From assembly GCA_947632115.1 (NCBI GenBank), contig CANROB010000011.1, positions 1-45,744 of the forward strand: 45,744 nt of DNA, read 5' to 3'. Shown piece by piece: positions 17,116-26,601 of this stretch (position 1 is its first letter; the number at the start of each line of letters is the position of its first letter). This stretch comes from an uncultured Bacilli bacterium. GTDB lineage: Bacteria; Bacillota_I; Bacilli_A; RF39; UBA660. The notes below the pieces were generated by a model. That model had not been told where the DNA came from. It worked only from the letters and a program-made list of their open reading frames with translations, and did not search any database. The position numbers and the translations under genes are program-made.

Positions 17116-18150
17116 CTATCTCGTTTTTCCACCCTCATAAACATAAAAACAGTCTTTTCCATTTTCTTTTCGATATTCTTGAACAACCGAAGGAATTAAC
17201 ACTTTTTTATACCCAAATTTTTCTAAAGATTCTCTTCTATCAATCGTATACCTTCCCCGGAAAAGATTTTTTAAAGAAGGTTTATACGCTGCATTTTTTA
17301 CTCGGTAATGGTACTGATAAGCAGCTGCTACCTGGGCATCTGGATTTAAAATGGGTTTTAATCCATTCGCTACATAATCATGGAATGCCTCTTCTGTCAT
17401 AACCCCATGCCAATCATCTGTTACATAGTCATAAATATTAGAAAGGAAGATAACATCATAAGTAGCTGGTAACTGGTGAATCTGTAAAATATCGGAAAAG
17501 TAATACCTACGCTCTACTTGCTGAATAGCACTTCTTGCTTTTGCATATTCCTGTTCATTTTTTAAATAGGAATTGCTATTGATGGCTCCCTCTTTATCGC
17601 CACCAAGAAAAAGTCCCTTCTCTTCCATTTTTAATCCACTAAATTCATATTCTTCATAGAGTAAATCCCAGTAAAGCGCAACTTCCTCTTTTAAAAATGG
17701 TCTTATTTTTAAATAGATTTTATATTCAAAGAAATGAGGATTTTCATCAACTTTTCTTTGAACAGCTACAATACCAGCATAGTCTCTTCTTCTTTTTTCA
17801 GAATCCGTGAAAAAAGTAAGAAACTCTTCATACCCTAAAGCTTCTAGGGCAGCAATCTTTAATTCTGCCATAAAATAAGTATTGCGATTGACATCAAAAT
17901 TATCAATACTTTTAGCTCCTCTTAAAGCCATATTGATTAAGTGATCTCCTGATGCTGTCACTGTTAAAATATCTTTTCCACTCACATCAATCTTACGAAG
18001 ATATCCATCAATATTTTCCGTTGTAAAAGTATACATAGAACTATACTCTCCAAATTCTGGGCGCAACAAATATCTTGTTTTTCGATTTAAAAATTCTAAT
18101 GTTTTTTGATAAGCATTGTATACATAATCCTGTGTTTCTTTCCTTAACAC
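17116..18150 (-). CDS. DUF3419 (BtaA-like) SAM-dependent transferase family protein
   Basis: About 344 residues. The Rossmann-type methyltransferase core is visible: ILTVTASGDHLINMALRG (SAM loop), IDNFDVNRNTYFMAELK, and YDVIFLSNIYDYV. DUF3419 includes BtaA, which moves the aminocarboxypropyl group of SAM to diacylglycerol in betaine-lipid synthesis; in Bacillota the role is not established. A partner BtaB-like methylase is not seen here, so lipid synthesis should not be assumed. Start: a 12-codon longer ATG frame (18186) lies over the -10, so GTG 18150 with GGGAG about 10 bases upstream was preferred; this choice is uncertain. Confidence 0.75.
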   Translation of the reverse strand: MLRKETQDYVYNAYQKTLEFLNRKTRYLLRPEFGEYSSMYTFTTENIDGYLRKIDVSGKDILTVTASGDHLINMALRGAKSIDNFDVNRNTYFMAELKIAALEALGYEEFLTFFTDSEKRRRDYAGIVAVQRKVDENPHFFEYKIYLKIRPFLKEEVALYWDLLYEEYEFSGLKMEEKGLFLGGDKEGAINSNSYLKNEQEYAKARSAIQQVERRYYFSDILQIHQLPATYDVIFLSNIYDYVTDDWHGVMTEEAFHDYVANGLKPILNPDAQVAAAYQYHYRVKNAAYKPSLKNLFRGRYTIDRRESLEKFGYKKVLIPSVVQEYRKENGKDCFYVYEGGKTR

Positions 18151-18174
18151 AACTTCCACACTCCCAACAATAGC

Positions 18175-18216
18175 ATTATAACACATATTGTCCGATTTTT
18201 GGCTTTATGATATAAT
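18175..18216. promoter_or_regulatory. Divergent promoters
   Basis: Minus strand: extended -10 TGTTATAAT (hexamer 18175-18180) for the DUF3419 gene. Plus strand: TTGTCC (18188-18193), 17-base spacer, TATAAT (18211-18216) for the HerA-like gene, followed by AGGAGGA and ATG 18240. Confidence 0.6.
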
Positions 18217-18239
18217 AGTTTACACTAGGAGGACATTTT

Positions 18240-19709
18240 ATGTACTATAATAGCAAAATATTAGTTGGTAAAAAAGAGAAAGAATTATATATTCTACCCA
18301 ATATGGCAAATCGTCATGGGCTTATTACCGGTGCGAGTGGATCTGGAAAAACGATTACTTTAAAAGTATTGGCAGAAAGTTTTTCTGATATGGGTGTTCC
18401 TGTCTTTTTGGCAGATGTTAAAGGCGATTTAGCGGGAATGTGCCTACCAGGAGAAATCAATAAGGCTATAAAAAAACGGTTAGATACTTTACAATTAGAA
18501 GGTTTTACATGCAAGAGTTTCCCTACCCATTACTGGGATGTTTACGGAGAATATGGTCACCCTATTAGAACCACTATTCAAAATATCGGTCCCGATTTAC
18601 TAGCTAGAATGTTGGGATTAACAGAAGCCCAAGCAGGTGTTTTGACAATTGTTTTTAAAATTGCCAAAGATAACAACTGGAACCTTATTGATTTAAAAGA
18701 TTTGCGTCTCGTTTTACAATATGTTGGAGATCATCGTAAAGAATATACCCTTCAGTATGGAAATGTTTCTTTACAAAGTATTGGTTCTATCCAAAGAAAT
18801 CTCTTAGTGCTAGAACAACAAGGAGGAGACTTCTTCTTTGGCGAACCAAGTATCTCTGTTAAAGATTTTATTCGTTTTGATCCTACCGATGGACGTGGAT
18901 TTATTAATGTTTTACATGCTGTTAAATTATTTCAAAAACCAGATTTATACGCCTCTTTTCTTCTTTGGTTATTAAATGATTTATATAATACCCTTCCCGA
19001 GGTAGGTGATTTAGATAAACCAAAAATCGTCTTTTTCTTTGATGAAGCCCACTTACTCTTTGAAGAGATGCCTGATTATATGATTAAACAAGTCATTCAA
19101 GTTGTAAAACTCATTCGTTCAAAAGGAATTGGTCTTTATTTTATTTCACAAAGTCCTAAAGATATTCCAGATGAGGTATTATCGCAACTTGGAAATCGAA
19201 TTCAACATGCCCTTCGTGCCTATACCCCAGCTGAACAAAAAGTCATTAAAGCAGCTGCTACTTCCTTTCGCGTCAATCCTATGATTAATACCGAAGAAGC
19301 AATCACTTCCCTTGGAACAGGAGAAGCACTCATTTCCTTTCAAAATGAAAGTGGAGAACCTAACATGGTAGAACTTGCCACTATACTTCCTCCGCAAAGT
19401 AAAATGGGAACCATTGATGATGAAACTAGAAAAAAAATGATTGAACATAGTCTCTTTTATGGAAAATACGAAACTAAAGTAGATAATGTTTCAGCATTTG
19501 AAAACGTTCAAGAACAGATTGAAAAAGATGAGTTAGCGCTAGAAGAAGAAAAACTTCAAAAAGAGAAAGAAAAAGCGGAAAAGAAAAAAGCAAAAGAGAA
19601 AAAAACAAAGAGTAAAATGGAAAAAGCAGAGGAGCGAATTACGAATTCTGCTATGAATACCTTGGGTAAAAAGATTGGTAATTCCATTTTTAAAGGATTA
19701 TTTAAGTAA
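18240..19709 (+). CDS. HerA-like ATPase, DUF853 family
   Basis: 489 residues. RecA-like P-loop ATPase of the HerA/FtsK clade: Walker A TGASGSGKT near residue 32, ADVKGDLAG, Walker B FFFDEAHLLF, and the FISQSPKDIPDEVLSQLGNR block typical of DUF853 (E. coli YjgR). The last 70 residues are a Lys/Glu-rich coil. HerA relatives pump or unwind DNA in repair and defence, but the DUF853 branch has no settled role. Single gene with a strong ribosome site. Its 3' end overlaps the convergent DUF1294 gene by 12 bases. Confidence 0.88.
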   Translation: MYYNSKILVGKKEKELYILPNMANRHGLITGASGSGKTITLKVLAESFSDMGVPVFLADVKGDLAGMCLPGEINKAIKKRLDTLQLEGFTCKSFPTHYWDVYGEYGHPIRTTIQNIGPDLLARMLGLTEAQAGVLTIVFKIAKDNNWNLIDLKDLRLVLQYVGDHRKEYTLQYGNVSLQSIGSIQRNLLVLEQQGGDFFFGEPSISVKDFIRFDPTDGRGFINVLHAVKLFQKPDLYASFLLWLLNDLYNTLPEVGDLDKPKIVFFFDEAHLLFEEMPDYMIKQVIQVVKLIRSKGIGLYFISQSPKDIPDEVLSQLGNRIQHALRAYTPAEQKVIKAAATSFRVNPMINTEEAITSLGTGEALISFQNESGEPNMVELATILPPQSKMGTIDDETRKKMIEHSLFYGKYETKVDNVSAFENVQEQIEKDELALEEEKLQKEKEKAEKKKAKEKKTKSKMEKAEERITNSAMNTLGKKIGNSIFKGLFK

Positions 19710-19940
19710 TAGAAAAGTCCAAAAAAGACAAGCAAGAGGAACAAGAAATAGAAACTTGTTCTTTTTTGTTTTATGGTGAAAATAAAACATGCCAAAAAGA
19801 GAACCAAAACTGCCTCCTAAAAAAGAAATTCCTAAAAGAATTTTTTCGGGAATACGATATTTTTGATCAATGCTTCTTTTTTTATCTATCCCAAAAAGAA
19901 GAAAAGCGACGATATTCATCCCTAAAAAATAATAAATCAT
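19698..19940 (-). CDS. DUF1294 small membrane protein
   Basis: 80 residues with membrane helices at about 3-16, 33-51 and 63-79. The family pattern FGIDKKRS...RIPEKILL..S.LGGS.GSL.GM...HHKTKK is complete. Function of DUF1294 is unknown. AATAGGAGGACCTTTATG gives an ideal start. It converges on and overlaps the HerA-like gene end. Confidence 0.85.
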   Translation of the reverse strand: MIYYFLGMNIVAFLLFGIDKKRSIDQKYRIPEKILLGISFLGGSFGSLFGMFYFHHKTKKNKFLFLVPLACLFWTFLLLK

Positions 19941-20000
19941 AAAGGTCCTCCTATTGAACTAAATAAACGAATTTTGTATAATGGTGCTAGGTGATGTGGT

Positions 20001-20573
20001 ATGAAAAAAATTGATTTCATGACAAATCAAGAATACGTTATGCCAAGTGATAACAATCAAGATTTAAAAATGGCAATCATTCTACCGGATGGTACCATAT
20101 TAATGACCGATAAATCCCATGATGATGAACCTTTTGGTAACTACGGAATTACGGATAGTGAAAGACGGTTTATTACCGTTCATGTTGATTACGCTAGAGT
20201 TTTAGCTAAACATTTCTTTTTAGATAATGATATCATACAAGAAGCGGCTAAAACCGAAAACTTATATACCTTTCTTATGGAAATTGTCCATAGTGGCTGT
20301 ATCCTTTTTAATAATAATACCACATATACTGGTCCTATGTTTATTCTCCATCAAAAACATGGTCAACTTTTAATTCCCGATGATGTTGTAACGGAAGAGC
20401 AATTAGCGTCCTTACAAGAACTAGAGCCTTTTATTCAATCATTCCGCTCTATTGAAGTGAAAAAATTTCATATTTTAAATGGAAAGGATGAAGCAGAAAC
20501 AATCTATAGTAGTGGTGAAGATGCTATTTCTACTTATTTAGGAGAAAAATATGGAAGAAAGAAAATTACCTAA
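20001..20573 (+). CDS. Unknown cytoplasmic protein
   Basis: 190 residues, not recognised. Mixed alpha/beta, no signal or membrane segment. Has an acidic N-terminal half (MAIILPDGTILMTDKSHDDE) and an ESxR-like patch (DSERRF). The overlap of 23 bases with the next gene (20551) and the AGGAGA site inside its 3' end show that the two are translated as a unit. AGGTGATGTGGT precedes ATG. Confidence 0.7.
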   Translation: MKKIDFMTNQEYVMPSDNNQDLKMAIILPDGTILMTDKSHDDEPFGNYGITDSERRFITVHVDYARVLAKHFFLDNDIIQEAAKTENLYTFLMEIVHSGCILFNNNTTYTGPMFILHQKHGQLLIPDDVVTEEQLASLQELEPFIQSFRSIEVKKFHILNGKDEAETIYSSGEDAISTYLGEKYGRKKIT

Positions 20574-21018
20574 ACTATTAGTTCTTTCCGATCAACAAGC
20601 CGATTCTTTTTATCCTCAAAAGGCCTTACAAAATCATATGGATTATTGGGATTTATATTTACAAAATCATCCTGAATTAAAAATTCAATCTACTTCTAAA
20701 GTGGGAGTAGCACTAGAAGTCGCCTACCATAATCGTGCTATATTTATGGATATCTCAGCGAAAGAAGCAGACCATTTTAAAAGTGGCCTACTGATTCTTC
20801 CAAATCTTCCTTCTTTGAAACTACAACAAGATATTGCCCTTTTAGAAGATATCTTACAAGACTTTTCTTTCTTAGAGATTGTTTATAATATTAGACAAAA
20901 CAACCAAGGATGGACTTATCAGTCCAAAATCAGTTGTTCTAATATTCCCTCATTCATAGGAGAATTTCTAGAAGATTGGTCTACTGTAAATCCAAGCGTC
21001 TTAAAGATGAAAAAATAA
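20551..21018 (+). CDS. Unknown protein, second gene of a pair
   Basis: 155 residues, not recognised. Compact alpha/beta protein without export signals; contains HMDYWDLYLQNHPELKI and LLEDILQDFSFLEIVYNIRQ. Start codon lies within the previous gene, with AGGAGAAAAAT before it. The pair ends at a good terminator and may form a two-subunit complex (inference from overlap only). Confidence 0.7.
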   Translation: MEERKLPKLLVLSDQQADSFYPQKALQNHMDYWDLYLQNHPELKIQSTSKVGVALEVAYHNRAIFMDISAKEADHFKSGLLILPNLPSLKLQQDIALLEDILQDFSFLEIVYNIRQNNQGWTYQSKISCSNIPSFIGEFLEDWSTVNPSVLKMKK

Positions 21019-21040
21019 GCATACCAAATTGGGTATGCTT
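21017..21040. terminator. Bidirectional terminator
   Basis: AAGCATACC / GGTATGCTT stem with a 6-base loop, T-rich on both sides; shared by the convergent unknown pair and nadK. Confidence 0.8.
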
Positions 21041-21041
21041 T

Positions 21042-21842
21042 TTATTTTAAGAATTTTTCATAGATAATCTTTGAATAATTATATTCATTCATACGAAGAC
21101 AATAGATTTTTTTCTCTACTACCTTAGTAGAAAGAAACTCTAAATTTTGATACTTGCGATTTACTCCATCCACGGTCACAATAAAGTCATCAGGATTATT
21201 TGGAAGAATGGTAATTTCTTTATTCTCTGGCACAATAACAGAATTTTGAAGAGTCCGATATGCTTTACTATTTAAAGGCGCTATAGGAGTAATTTGTAAA
21301 GTATGAAGAGTTCCATAGACAATGCTTCCTCCATAACTTAAGTTATAGGCTGTAGAACCAATCGATGTAGAAATTAAAATACCATCCCCTACAAAGTTTT
21401 CTAAAAAATTATTGTCAACATGAACCGCAAAATGAGCAGTATTTAGATCACTATCCCGAATAACAATCTCATTTAAAGAATAAAAGGTATCTTTTTCTTG
21501 TTTTGTTTGAATAGTTGTTTCTTGAATCCCTACTTCCTCTACTTTAAAATCGTTATTGGAAAGTCTTTCCATAAAAAGTTCTATTTCACTCGGTTTAATT
21601 TCCTGCAAAAATCCTAACGTTCCACTATTTATCCCAACATAATAAATATGACTATCAAAGTTTAATGTACGAAGCATACGAAGAAAAGACCCATCTCCGC
21701 CAATAGCAATGGCAAGATCAAAAGAATCTTCCACCAATTCAAAATGATACTTTTTTAAACTTTCTTCTACCTTTTGTTTTATCAAAAGGGATTCTTCATT
21801 TTGATTAGCAAAAATTTTTACACGATTAATCATTCTATCCAT
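21042..21842 (-). CDS. nadK: NAD kinase
   Basis: 266 residues. Phosphorylates NAD to NADP using ATP or polyphosphate. Has the GGDGSFLRML motif with catalytic Asp near residue 49, the NE/D motif (LNEIVIRD), and the glycine-rich loop GDGILISTSIGSTAYNLSYGG. Typical bacterial length. Possible starts are ATG 21842 or the third codon after it; the longer one is kept. A sigma-A promoter lies about 70 bases upstream. Together with pncC upstream and the NrtR-type gene nearby, it makes this an NAD-rich neighbourhood. Confidence 0.95.
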   Translation of the reverse strand: MDRMINRVKIFANQNEESLLIKQKVEESLKKYHFELVEDSFDLAIAIGGDGSFLRMLRTLNFDSHIYYVGINSGTLGFLQEIKPSEIELFMERLSNNDFKVEEVGIQETTIQTKQEKDTFYSLNEIVIRDSDLNTAHFAVHVDNNFLENFVGDGILISTSIGSTAYNLSYGGSIVYGTLHTLQITPIAPLNSKAYRTLQNSVIVPENKEITILPNNPDDFIVTVDGVNRKYQNLEFLSTKVVEKKIYCLRMNEYNYSKIIYEKFLK

Positions 21843-21913
21843 AATTTTATCTCTTTCTATAGCGGAATAAATGGGAGTTCTATCTTAGGTGGACACCATT
21901 TATCTTTATTCGA

Positions 21914-21942
21914 ATTATAACACAAAGTTACTAACAACTCAA
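21914..21942 (-). promoter_or_regulatory. Promoter of nadK
   Basis: Minus strand: TTGAGT (21937-21942), 17-base spacer, TATAAT (21914-21919). No copy of the GTGTA-N6-TACAC motif is seen here. Nothing else is visible in the rest of the 21843-22084 gap. Confidence 0.6.
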
Positions 21943-22084
21943 TAACACTAACAATAAAGTTATCGCACTAAAAACAAATTCTTAATCATCTACCTTTATG
22001 AAATATAGACAATTTTAAGTATCACTATCTAATGGTCATACTAAAAAAAGGTTTTTCTTACAATTGTTACAGTAAATACCTCTT

Positions 22085-22555
22085 TTATTTTTTCAAAATG
22101 GATAAAAAGGAAGACTCTATTTCTTTCCTTACGAATTCCTTACAGTTTTCTCTAGATTCTAGTGGGAGCAAAAGTTTCTTGGTATCATAATAATCCCGCT
22201 TAGAATCATAAATGCTAAAGTAAACAGCGTTTTCTTCTCCTCTTTTGTTGTTTAAATCTTGTCTATTCATTTTTCCTGTAACACCAATTCCGTATGTAGC
22301 ATTTGTAAAGGAATGAATTTGATAACTCATTTCCTTTGCCACTTCTTCACTATAAACACCATAGGTATCAATTGTTTCTTTCAATACTCCCATTTTGATT
22401 TTATATTCATTAGAATAAGTAACTGCACTAAAACGTAAAACAGAACTAGCGCCTTCAATATTGGTAATCGAATGAGTAATATATCCTCCAGTACAAGACT
22501 CCATTATTGCTACCGTTTCTTGTTTTTGAATTAATAATTCTACAATTTCTTTCAT
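22085..22555 (-). CDS. pncC: CinA C-terminal family protein (nicotinamide-nucleotide amidase, PncC-like)
   Basis: 156 residues, the stand-alone amidase domain without the N-terminal CinA half. Converts NMN to nicotinate mononucleotide in NAD recycling (family knowledge). MESCTGGYITHSITNIEGAS carries the SCTGG active-site serine, and FSAVTYSNEYKIKMGVL matches the VxYSNExK motif. The usual TGIAGPxG loop is changed to TGKMNRQDL, so activity is likely but not certain. AAAAAAGGAGAAAAA is the ribosome site. A consensus promoter with a palindrome lies upstream. Confidence 0.85.
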   Translation of the reverse strand: MKEIVELLIQKQETVAIMESCTGGYITHSITNIEGASSVLRFSAVTYSNEYKIKMGVLKETIDTYGVYSEEVAKEMSYQIHSFTNATYGIGVTGKMNRQDLNNKRGEENAVYFSIYDSKRDYYDTKKLLLPLESRENCKEFVRKEIESSFLSILKK

Positions 22556-22628
22556 TTTTTCTCCTTTTTTCTACTCTTTTCATTAGATTCTTTCTTTCCA
22601 AAAGATTTATATTGGTATTTTTATTAGC

Positions 22629-22657
22629 ATTATATTAACAAGTATTATACTTGTCAA
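22629..22657 (-). promoter_or_regulatory. Consensus promoter of pncC with embedded palindrome
   Basis: Minus strand: TTGACA (22652-22657), 17-base spacer, TATAAT (22629-22634). The perfect palindrome ACAAGTA-TTA-TACTTGT (22638-22654) overlaps the -35 and spacer, as a repressor site would. Confidence 0.65.
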
Positions 22658-22681
22658 TATTTTTTTAAAACTATACTGAAA

Positions 22682-22703
22682 CAAAAAAGACACCGAAGTG
22701 TCT
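22682..22703 (-). terminator. Terminator of the ABC transporter gene
   Basis: AGACAC-TTCG-GTGTCT on the minus strand, a stable UUCG tetraloop followed by TTTTT; overlaps the stop codon. Confidence 0.85.
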
Positions 22704-25257
22704 ATTCTGTTCTAAGAGCTTCTACTGGATCTTTTCGAGATGCCATACGTGCTGGGAAAACACCAGCAAACAAAGTAAGCAATACACTAATAACAACTAA
22801 GATAATAGCACCTGCTATTGGAAGTTTCGCAATATTAGAAATACCCGTTACCTGTTTAATAATCATATTAATTGGAACATTAAGAATAACGGTAATTACA
22901 ATTCCAAATACGCCAGCTGCAAATCCCTCGATAATAGTCTCCGCTCTAAATACTCTAGAAATATCCTTTTTACTAGCACCGATTGCTCTTAAAATACCAA
23001 TCTCTTTAATTCTTTCTAGAACAGAGATATAAGTAATAATTCCAATCATAATACTAGATACTATTAAGGAAATAGAAACAAAAGCGATAAGTACATAACT
23101 GATAATATCTACAATCGTCGTCACTCCTGACATCATGACTCCGACAATATCGGTATAATCAATTACATCTTCTTCTTTTCCCTCTTTTTCTACCATTTCA
23201 TTATATTCTGTAATGATATTTTCAATCTCTTCTTTAGATTCAAAATCTTTTGGATAGATTAAGATAGAACTTGGACTTTCTAAATCTACAATTCCTAATG
23301 TTTTAAGATTATCCTCATAAGTAGCCCCATACGTTTCCATATAGTTAGAAATAACCTGCGCTAATTCTTCTTGGGATAACGTAGCTAGATAGGACTGTTG
23401 TTCTGGGGTAAGAGAACTGATATCAAAAGTCTTATTATCTTTATTAAATTCTAAGCCTGTAAAAACATTTTTATCAGGATTTTTAAGCTGCTCTTTAACA
23501 ATCTCTGTATCATTAATTTTTTCAATAACATGTCTTGTAAGTTCTTTCGTATAACCAATCTCTCCATGGGTAGAACCGATAACAGCCTCTTCATTTGGAC
23601 GAATAATACCAACAATTTGAATGTCTTCTGCCTTATCGACTACTTTTTTCATGAAGTTTTGATCGTCTTTTCTATTTACCCAAATATTTCCTTGTTTATC
23701 ATAGTAGTCTGTATTAAGAACGAGTTTAAAATCTAGACCAACCAATTCATCAAATTCATAAGAGCTAGATTCAAAATGTACTTCTTCCCCCGTAGCAATT
23801 TTTTTAAATAAATCTTCTACTTCTGATTGATCTTTTAATCCTAATGTATAAAGCGTATAGTCACTAATATTATTATGTTCATCTACAATTAATACCACTT
23901 CATTATATTTACTTGGCCATCTACCAGACACGACGTCATATTCACTTTTTAGTAAATCTTCATTATCCATGAGTTCTATCCAAACATTATATTGACTCAT
24001 GTTGAAAGACATCGCTTCACTACCAAAACCTATCTTATCCATAACAGGGCTTGGGTTTACTTGAACAACGCCATTTTTGGTATCCTTGCTATAAAGTTGT
24101 AAATCTAAATTATAAGAATACTGAATCGCATTCGTGTAATCTTTAATATTCGTTTCATTTCCATCTAGATATTTTTTAAATCTCTCCAAATTATTTTCAG
24201 AAATTTGCGAAGTAACAGAAGTAACAATATCTCCTAAAATGTCATTAGAATAAATTTTATCTAAATCATGTTCCTCGTTTTTACGATTTCCAGACATCGC
24301 GTTCATCATAGCTGTCATATCAATAGTGGCTTCATCAATTTGAATAGGATAAGAAGATAAAGTATCTGCTTCTACCCTACTAATATAACCTCTCACACCA
24401 CTTGATAAAGAAAGTATCAAGGCAATACCAATAATACCAATAGAACCTGCGAAAGCCGTTAAAATCGTTCTTCCCTTTTTGGTCATCAAGTTATTTAAGC
24501 TTAAAGAAAGTGCCGTCATAAAAGACATATACGTCTTGTGCCCATTGGAATCACTTTTCTTTTTTGATTCTTTTTTGCCATCATAAGGATGAGAATCATC
24601 CGTTACAACGCCATCTAATAACTTAATAATACGCGTAGAATAATCATCTGCTAAATCAGGGTTATGGGTAACCATAATGACTAATTTTTCTTGCGCAATT
24701 TCTTTTAAGATCTCCATAATTTGAAGACTTGTTTCAGAATCTAGAGCTCCGGTTGGCTCATCTGCAAGAAGAATATCTGGGTCGTTTACTAGTGCTCTTG
24801 CGATTGCTACACGTTGCATCTGCCCACCAGACATTTGATTTGGCTTTTTATAAATTTGATCTTCTAGTCCTACTTTCTTTAAAACCTCAATTGCTCTTTT
24901 TCTTCTTTCTACTTTAGAAACACCTGAAAGAGTAAGAGCTAACTCAACGTTAGATAAAACGGTCTGATGAGGAATTAAATTATAGTTTTGGAATACAAAA
25001 CCAACGGAATGATTACGATAAGTATCCCAATCTCGATCCGTAAATTCCTTGGTTGATTTTTCATTAATAATCAAATCACCACTCGTATAACGATCTAACC
25101 CGCCAATAATATTTAACAAAGTAGTTTTTCCACAGCCGCTTGGTCCTAAAATAGAAACGAATTCGCATTCCCGAAAAGTAACATCAATTCCTTTTAAGGC
25201 TTCTATTTTAGTATCTCCTAATTCATACGTTTTTGTAATTTCCTTTAACTTTAACAT
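22702..25257 (-). CDS. Fused ABC transporter, ATPase plus FtsX/MacB-type permease
   Basis: 851 residues. ATPase domain 1-235 with Walker [10 protein letters not shown], signature [15 protein letters not shown] and Walker [13 protein letters not shown]. After a linker comes a first membrane helix (about 270-292), a large outer domain (about 300-710), then three C-terminal helices with the FtsX motif [18 protein letters not shown]. This MacB/LolCDE class works by mechanotransmission on envelope peptides or lipoproteins rather than by transport through a pore; the cargo is unknown. Start at ATG 25257 after AAAGGTGATAAG, 11 codons inside the longest frame. Monocistronic with its own terminator. 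Confidence 0.92.
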   Translation of the reverse strand: MLKLKEITKTYELGDTKIEALKGIDVTFRECEFVSILGPSGCGKTTLLNIIGGLDRYTSGDLIINEKSTKEFTDRDWDTYRNHSVGFVFQNYNLIPHQTVLSNVELALTLSGVSKVERRKRAIEVLKKVGLEDQIYKKPNQMSGGQMQRVAIARALVNDPDILLADEPTGALDSETSLQIMEILKEIAQEKLVIMVTHNPDLADDYSTRIIKLLDGVVTDDSHPYDGKKESKKKSDSNGHKTYMSFMTALSLSLNNLMTKKGRTILTAFAGSIGIIGIALILSLSSGVRGYISRVEADTLSSYPIQIDEATIDMTAMMNAMSGNRKNEEHDLDKIYSNDILGDIVTSVTSQISENNLERFKKYLDGNETNIKDYTNAIQYSYNLDLQLYSKDTKNGVVQVNPSPVMDKIGFGSEAMSFNMSQYNVWIELMDNEDLLKSEYDVVSGRWPSKYNEVVLIVDEHNNISDYTLYTLGLKDQSEVEDLFKKIATGEEVHFESSSYEFDELVGLDFKLVLNTDYYDKQGNIWVNRKDDQNFMKKVVDKAEDIQIVGIIRPNEEAVIGSTHGEIGYTKELTRHVIEKINDTEIVKEQLKNPDKNVFTGLEFNKDNKTFDISSLTPEQQSYLATLSQEELAQVISNYMETYGATYEDNLKTLGIVDLESPSSILIYPKDFESKEEIENIITEYNEMVEKEGKEEDVIDYTDIVGVMMSGVTTIVDIISYVLIAFVSISLIVSSIMIGIITYISVLERIKEIGILRAIGASKKDISRVFRAETIIEGFAAGVFGIVITVILNVPINMIIKQVTGISNIAKLPIAGAIILVVISVLLTLFAGVFPARMASRKDPVEALRTE

Positions 25258-25366
25258 CTTATCACCTTTCCTTTGATGACAAATTTTCAATCCTACTTGT
25301 TTAGTATAACATACCTATGTAGAACTTTCAATGTATAAATCATTAAAATTTATTAAAAAAAGGGAA

Positions 25367-26365
25367 TTATTTCCCCTCTATTTTCTTGAAAAAATCGGTT
25401 TCTTTCCCATACCATTTTTGATCGGCATAATACTCTGTTGTTTTTCCATAATGAATGACAGCATGAAGTGGATAAATAGAGTTTTGATCTAGTTCCTCAA
25501 TCATTTGATGTGCCTCTTCCTGATGAACTAAAATGCTAAAGGTAACATCTAAGACAAGCCGGTTATCCTGGTTAAAATTTTGAAGAGTCAAAAGAGATGG
25601 ATAAACAAACGAAATCTTCTTTTCCACAAGATTTCCTCTCGTCATTTCCTTTAAACCATCTTGTTTATCGTAAAAATAAAAATGATACTCAACCTTTCTA
25701 TCCGGTTGTTTTTGGGAAAAGAAATCTCCAATATTCGTATACATAATCTCATAAGAAGAAACTGCCATATGACTGTCAAAAGTATCTTCCCCATCATACG
25801 TAATCACTCTAGATTGCCCATTCGCATCTTTATATTCTATCAAATAAGCATATTGCGTCTTGGTTGGCATACACTTTAACTTTTCTTGAAACGTCGAGTT
25901 TTTAATAGGCATTGGAATTTTATCCACATCAATGTGCATATCCTCGCCATATTCTTCTTCTAATTTATTTGCCAATTGTTCTTCTGCTTTTTGGGCCACA
26001 CCACAAGTATCCGGTAAAACAACCGTAATTCCCTTAAAGTGATAAGTTGAAAAGGTTCTATCAAAATATTTTCTTTCTTTGAGATATCCCCAAAACGGAC
26101 TCATAATAAAGGCAAATCCTAAAATAAGGGCAAATATTTTAGTCGCATTATTTTTATACTTGATACCAAGAAAAATTAAAAAAACACAAAAGAGGAAACC
26201 TAAAATGCAAACGTAGGTGTCACTTCCCACCATAAATTGAGCCGATAACATGATAATATCGATAATAGAAGAATAAAAAGGGATCATAAAAAGAAGCATG
26301 CCTACTAGTAACGTCCCAAAGATAACATCCCCAATATTGATTTTTCTTTTTCGTGGACCGACCAT
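25367..26365 (-). CDS. Membrane protein with a large soluble domain, unknown
   Basis: 332 residues. Four hydrophobic helices in the first 110 residues (GDVIFGTLLVGMLLFMIPFY; around 30-45; VCILGFLFCVFLIFLGI; IFALILGFAFIMSPFWGY), then about 220 residues of soluble, probably extracellular, alpha/beta domain with paired cysteines (DTCGV, KLKCMP). Not recognised. GAGGGATAAT precedes ATG. It lies 110 bases upstream of the ABC transporter on the same strand; no clear terminator separates them, so co-transcription is possible. Confidence 0.65.
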   Translation of the reverse strand: MVGPRKRKINIGDVIFGTLLVGMLLFMIPFYSSIIDIIMLSAQFMVGSDTYVCILGFLFCVFLIFLGIKYKNNATKIFALILGFAFIMSPFWGYLKERKYFDRTFSTYHFKGITVVLPDTCGVAQKAEEQLANKLEEEYGEDMHIDVDKIPMPIKNSTFQEKLKCMPTKTQYAYLIEYKDANGQSRVITYDGEDTFDSHMAVSSYEIMYTNIGDFFSQKQPDRKVEYHFYFYDKQDGLKEMTRGNLVEKKISFVYPSLLTLQNFNQDNRLVLDVTFSILVHQEEAHQMIEELDQNSIYPLHAVIHYGKTTEYYADQKWYGKETDFFKKIEGK

Positions 26366-26482
26366 ATTATCCCTCGCTAACCTCTATTATAAGTATATCA
26401 TAAACCCATTCCAGTTTTATCTGAAAAATCGAAAAAATTAGAAATTTGTCTTCTTTCTTCATAATAAAAAACTCATCTTTAC

Positions 26483-26509
26483 AAAAAAATTCCTCTAGAT
26501 GAGGAATTT
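26483..26509 (-). terminator. Terminator of tRNA-Arg
   Basis: AAATTCCTC / GAGGAATTT stem with loop ATCTA on the minus strand, followed by T residues, 10 bases after the tRNA CCA. Confidence 0.8.
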
Positions 26510-26518
26510 AAAATCGAA

Positions 26519-26594
26519 TGGTCTCCCCAATAGGATTCGAACCTACCTTTCACCCTTAGGAGGGGCGCGCACTATCCAAATATGCTATGAGGAG
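26519..26594 (-). tRNA. tRNA-Arg (anticodon CCT)
   Basis: Full cloverleaf on the minus strand: acceptor CTCCTCA/TGGGGAG, D stem GCA/TGC, anticodon stem CGCCC/GGGTG with loop CTCCTAA (CCT at 26558-26560, reads AGG), T arm GTAGG-TTCGAAT-CCTAT, discriminator A and encoded CCA (26519-26521). The variable loop is short (AAAG). Confidence 0.93.
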
Positions 26595-26601
26595 AGAAAA
26601 A

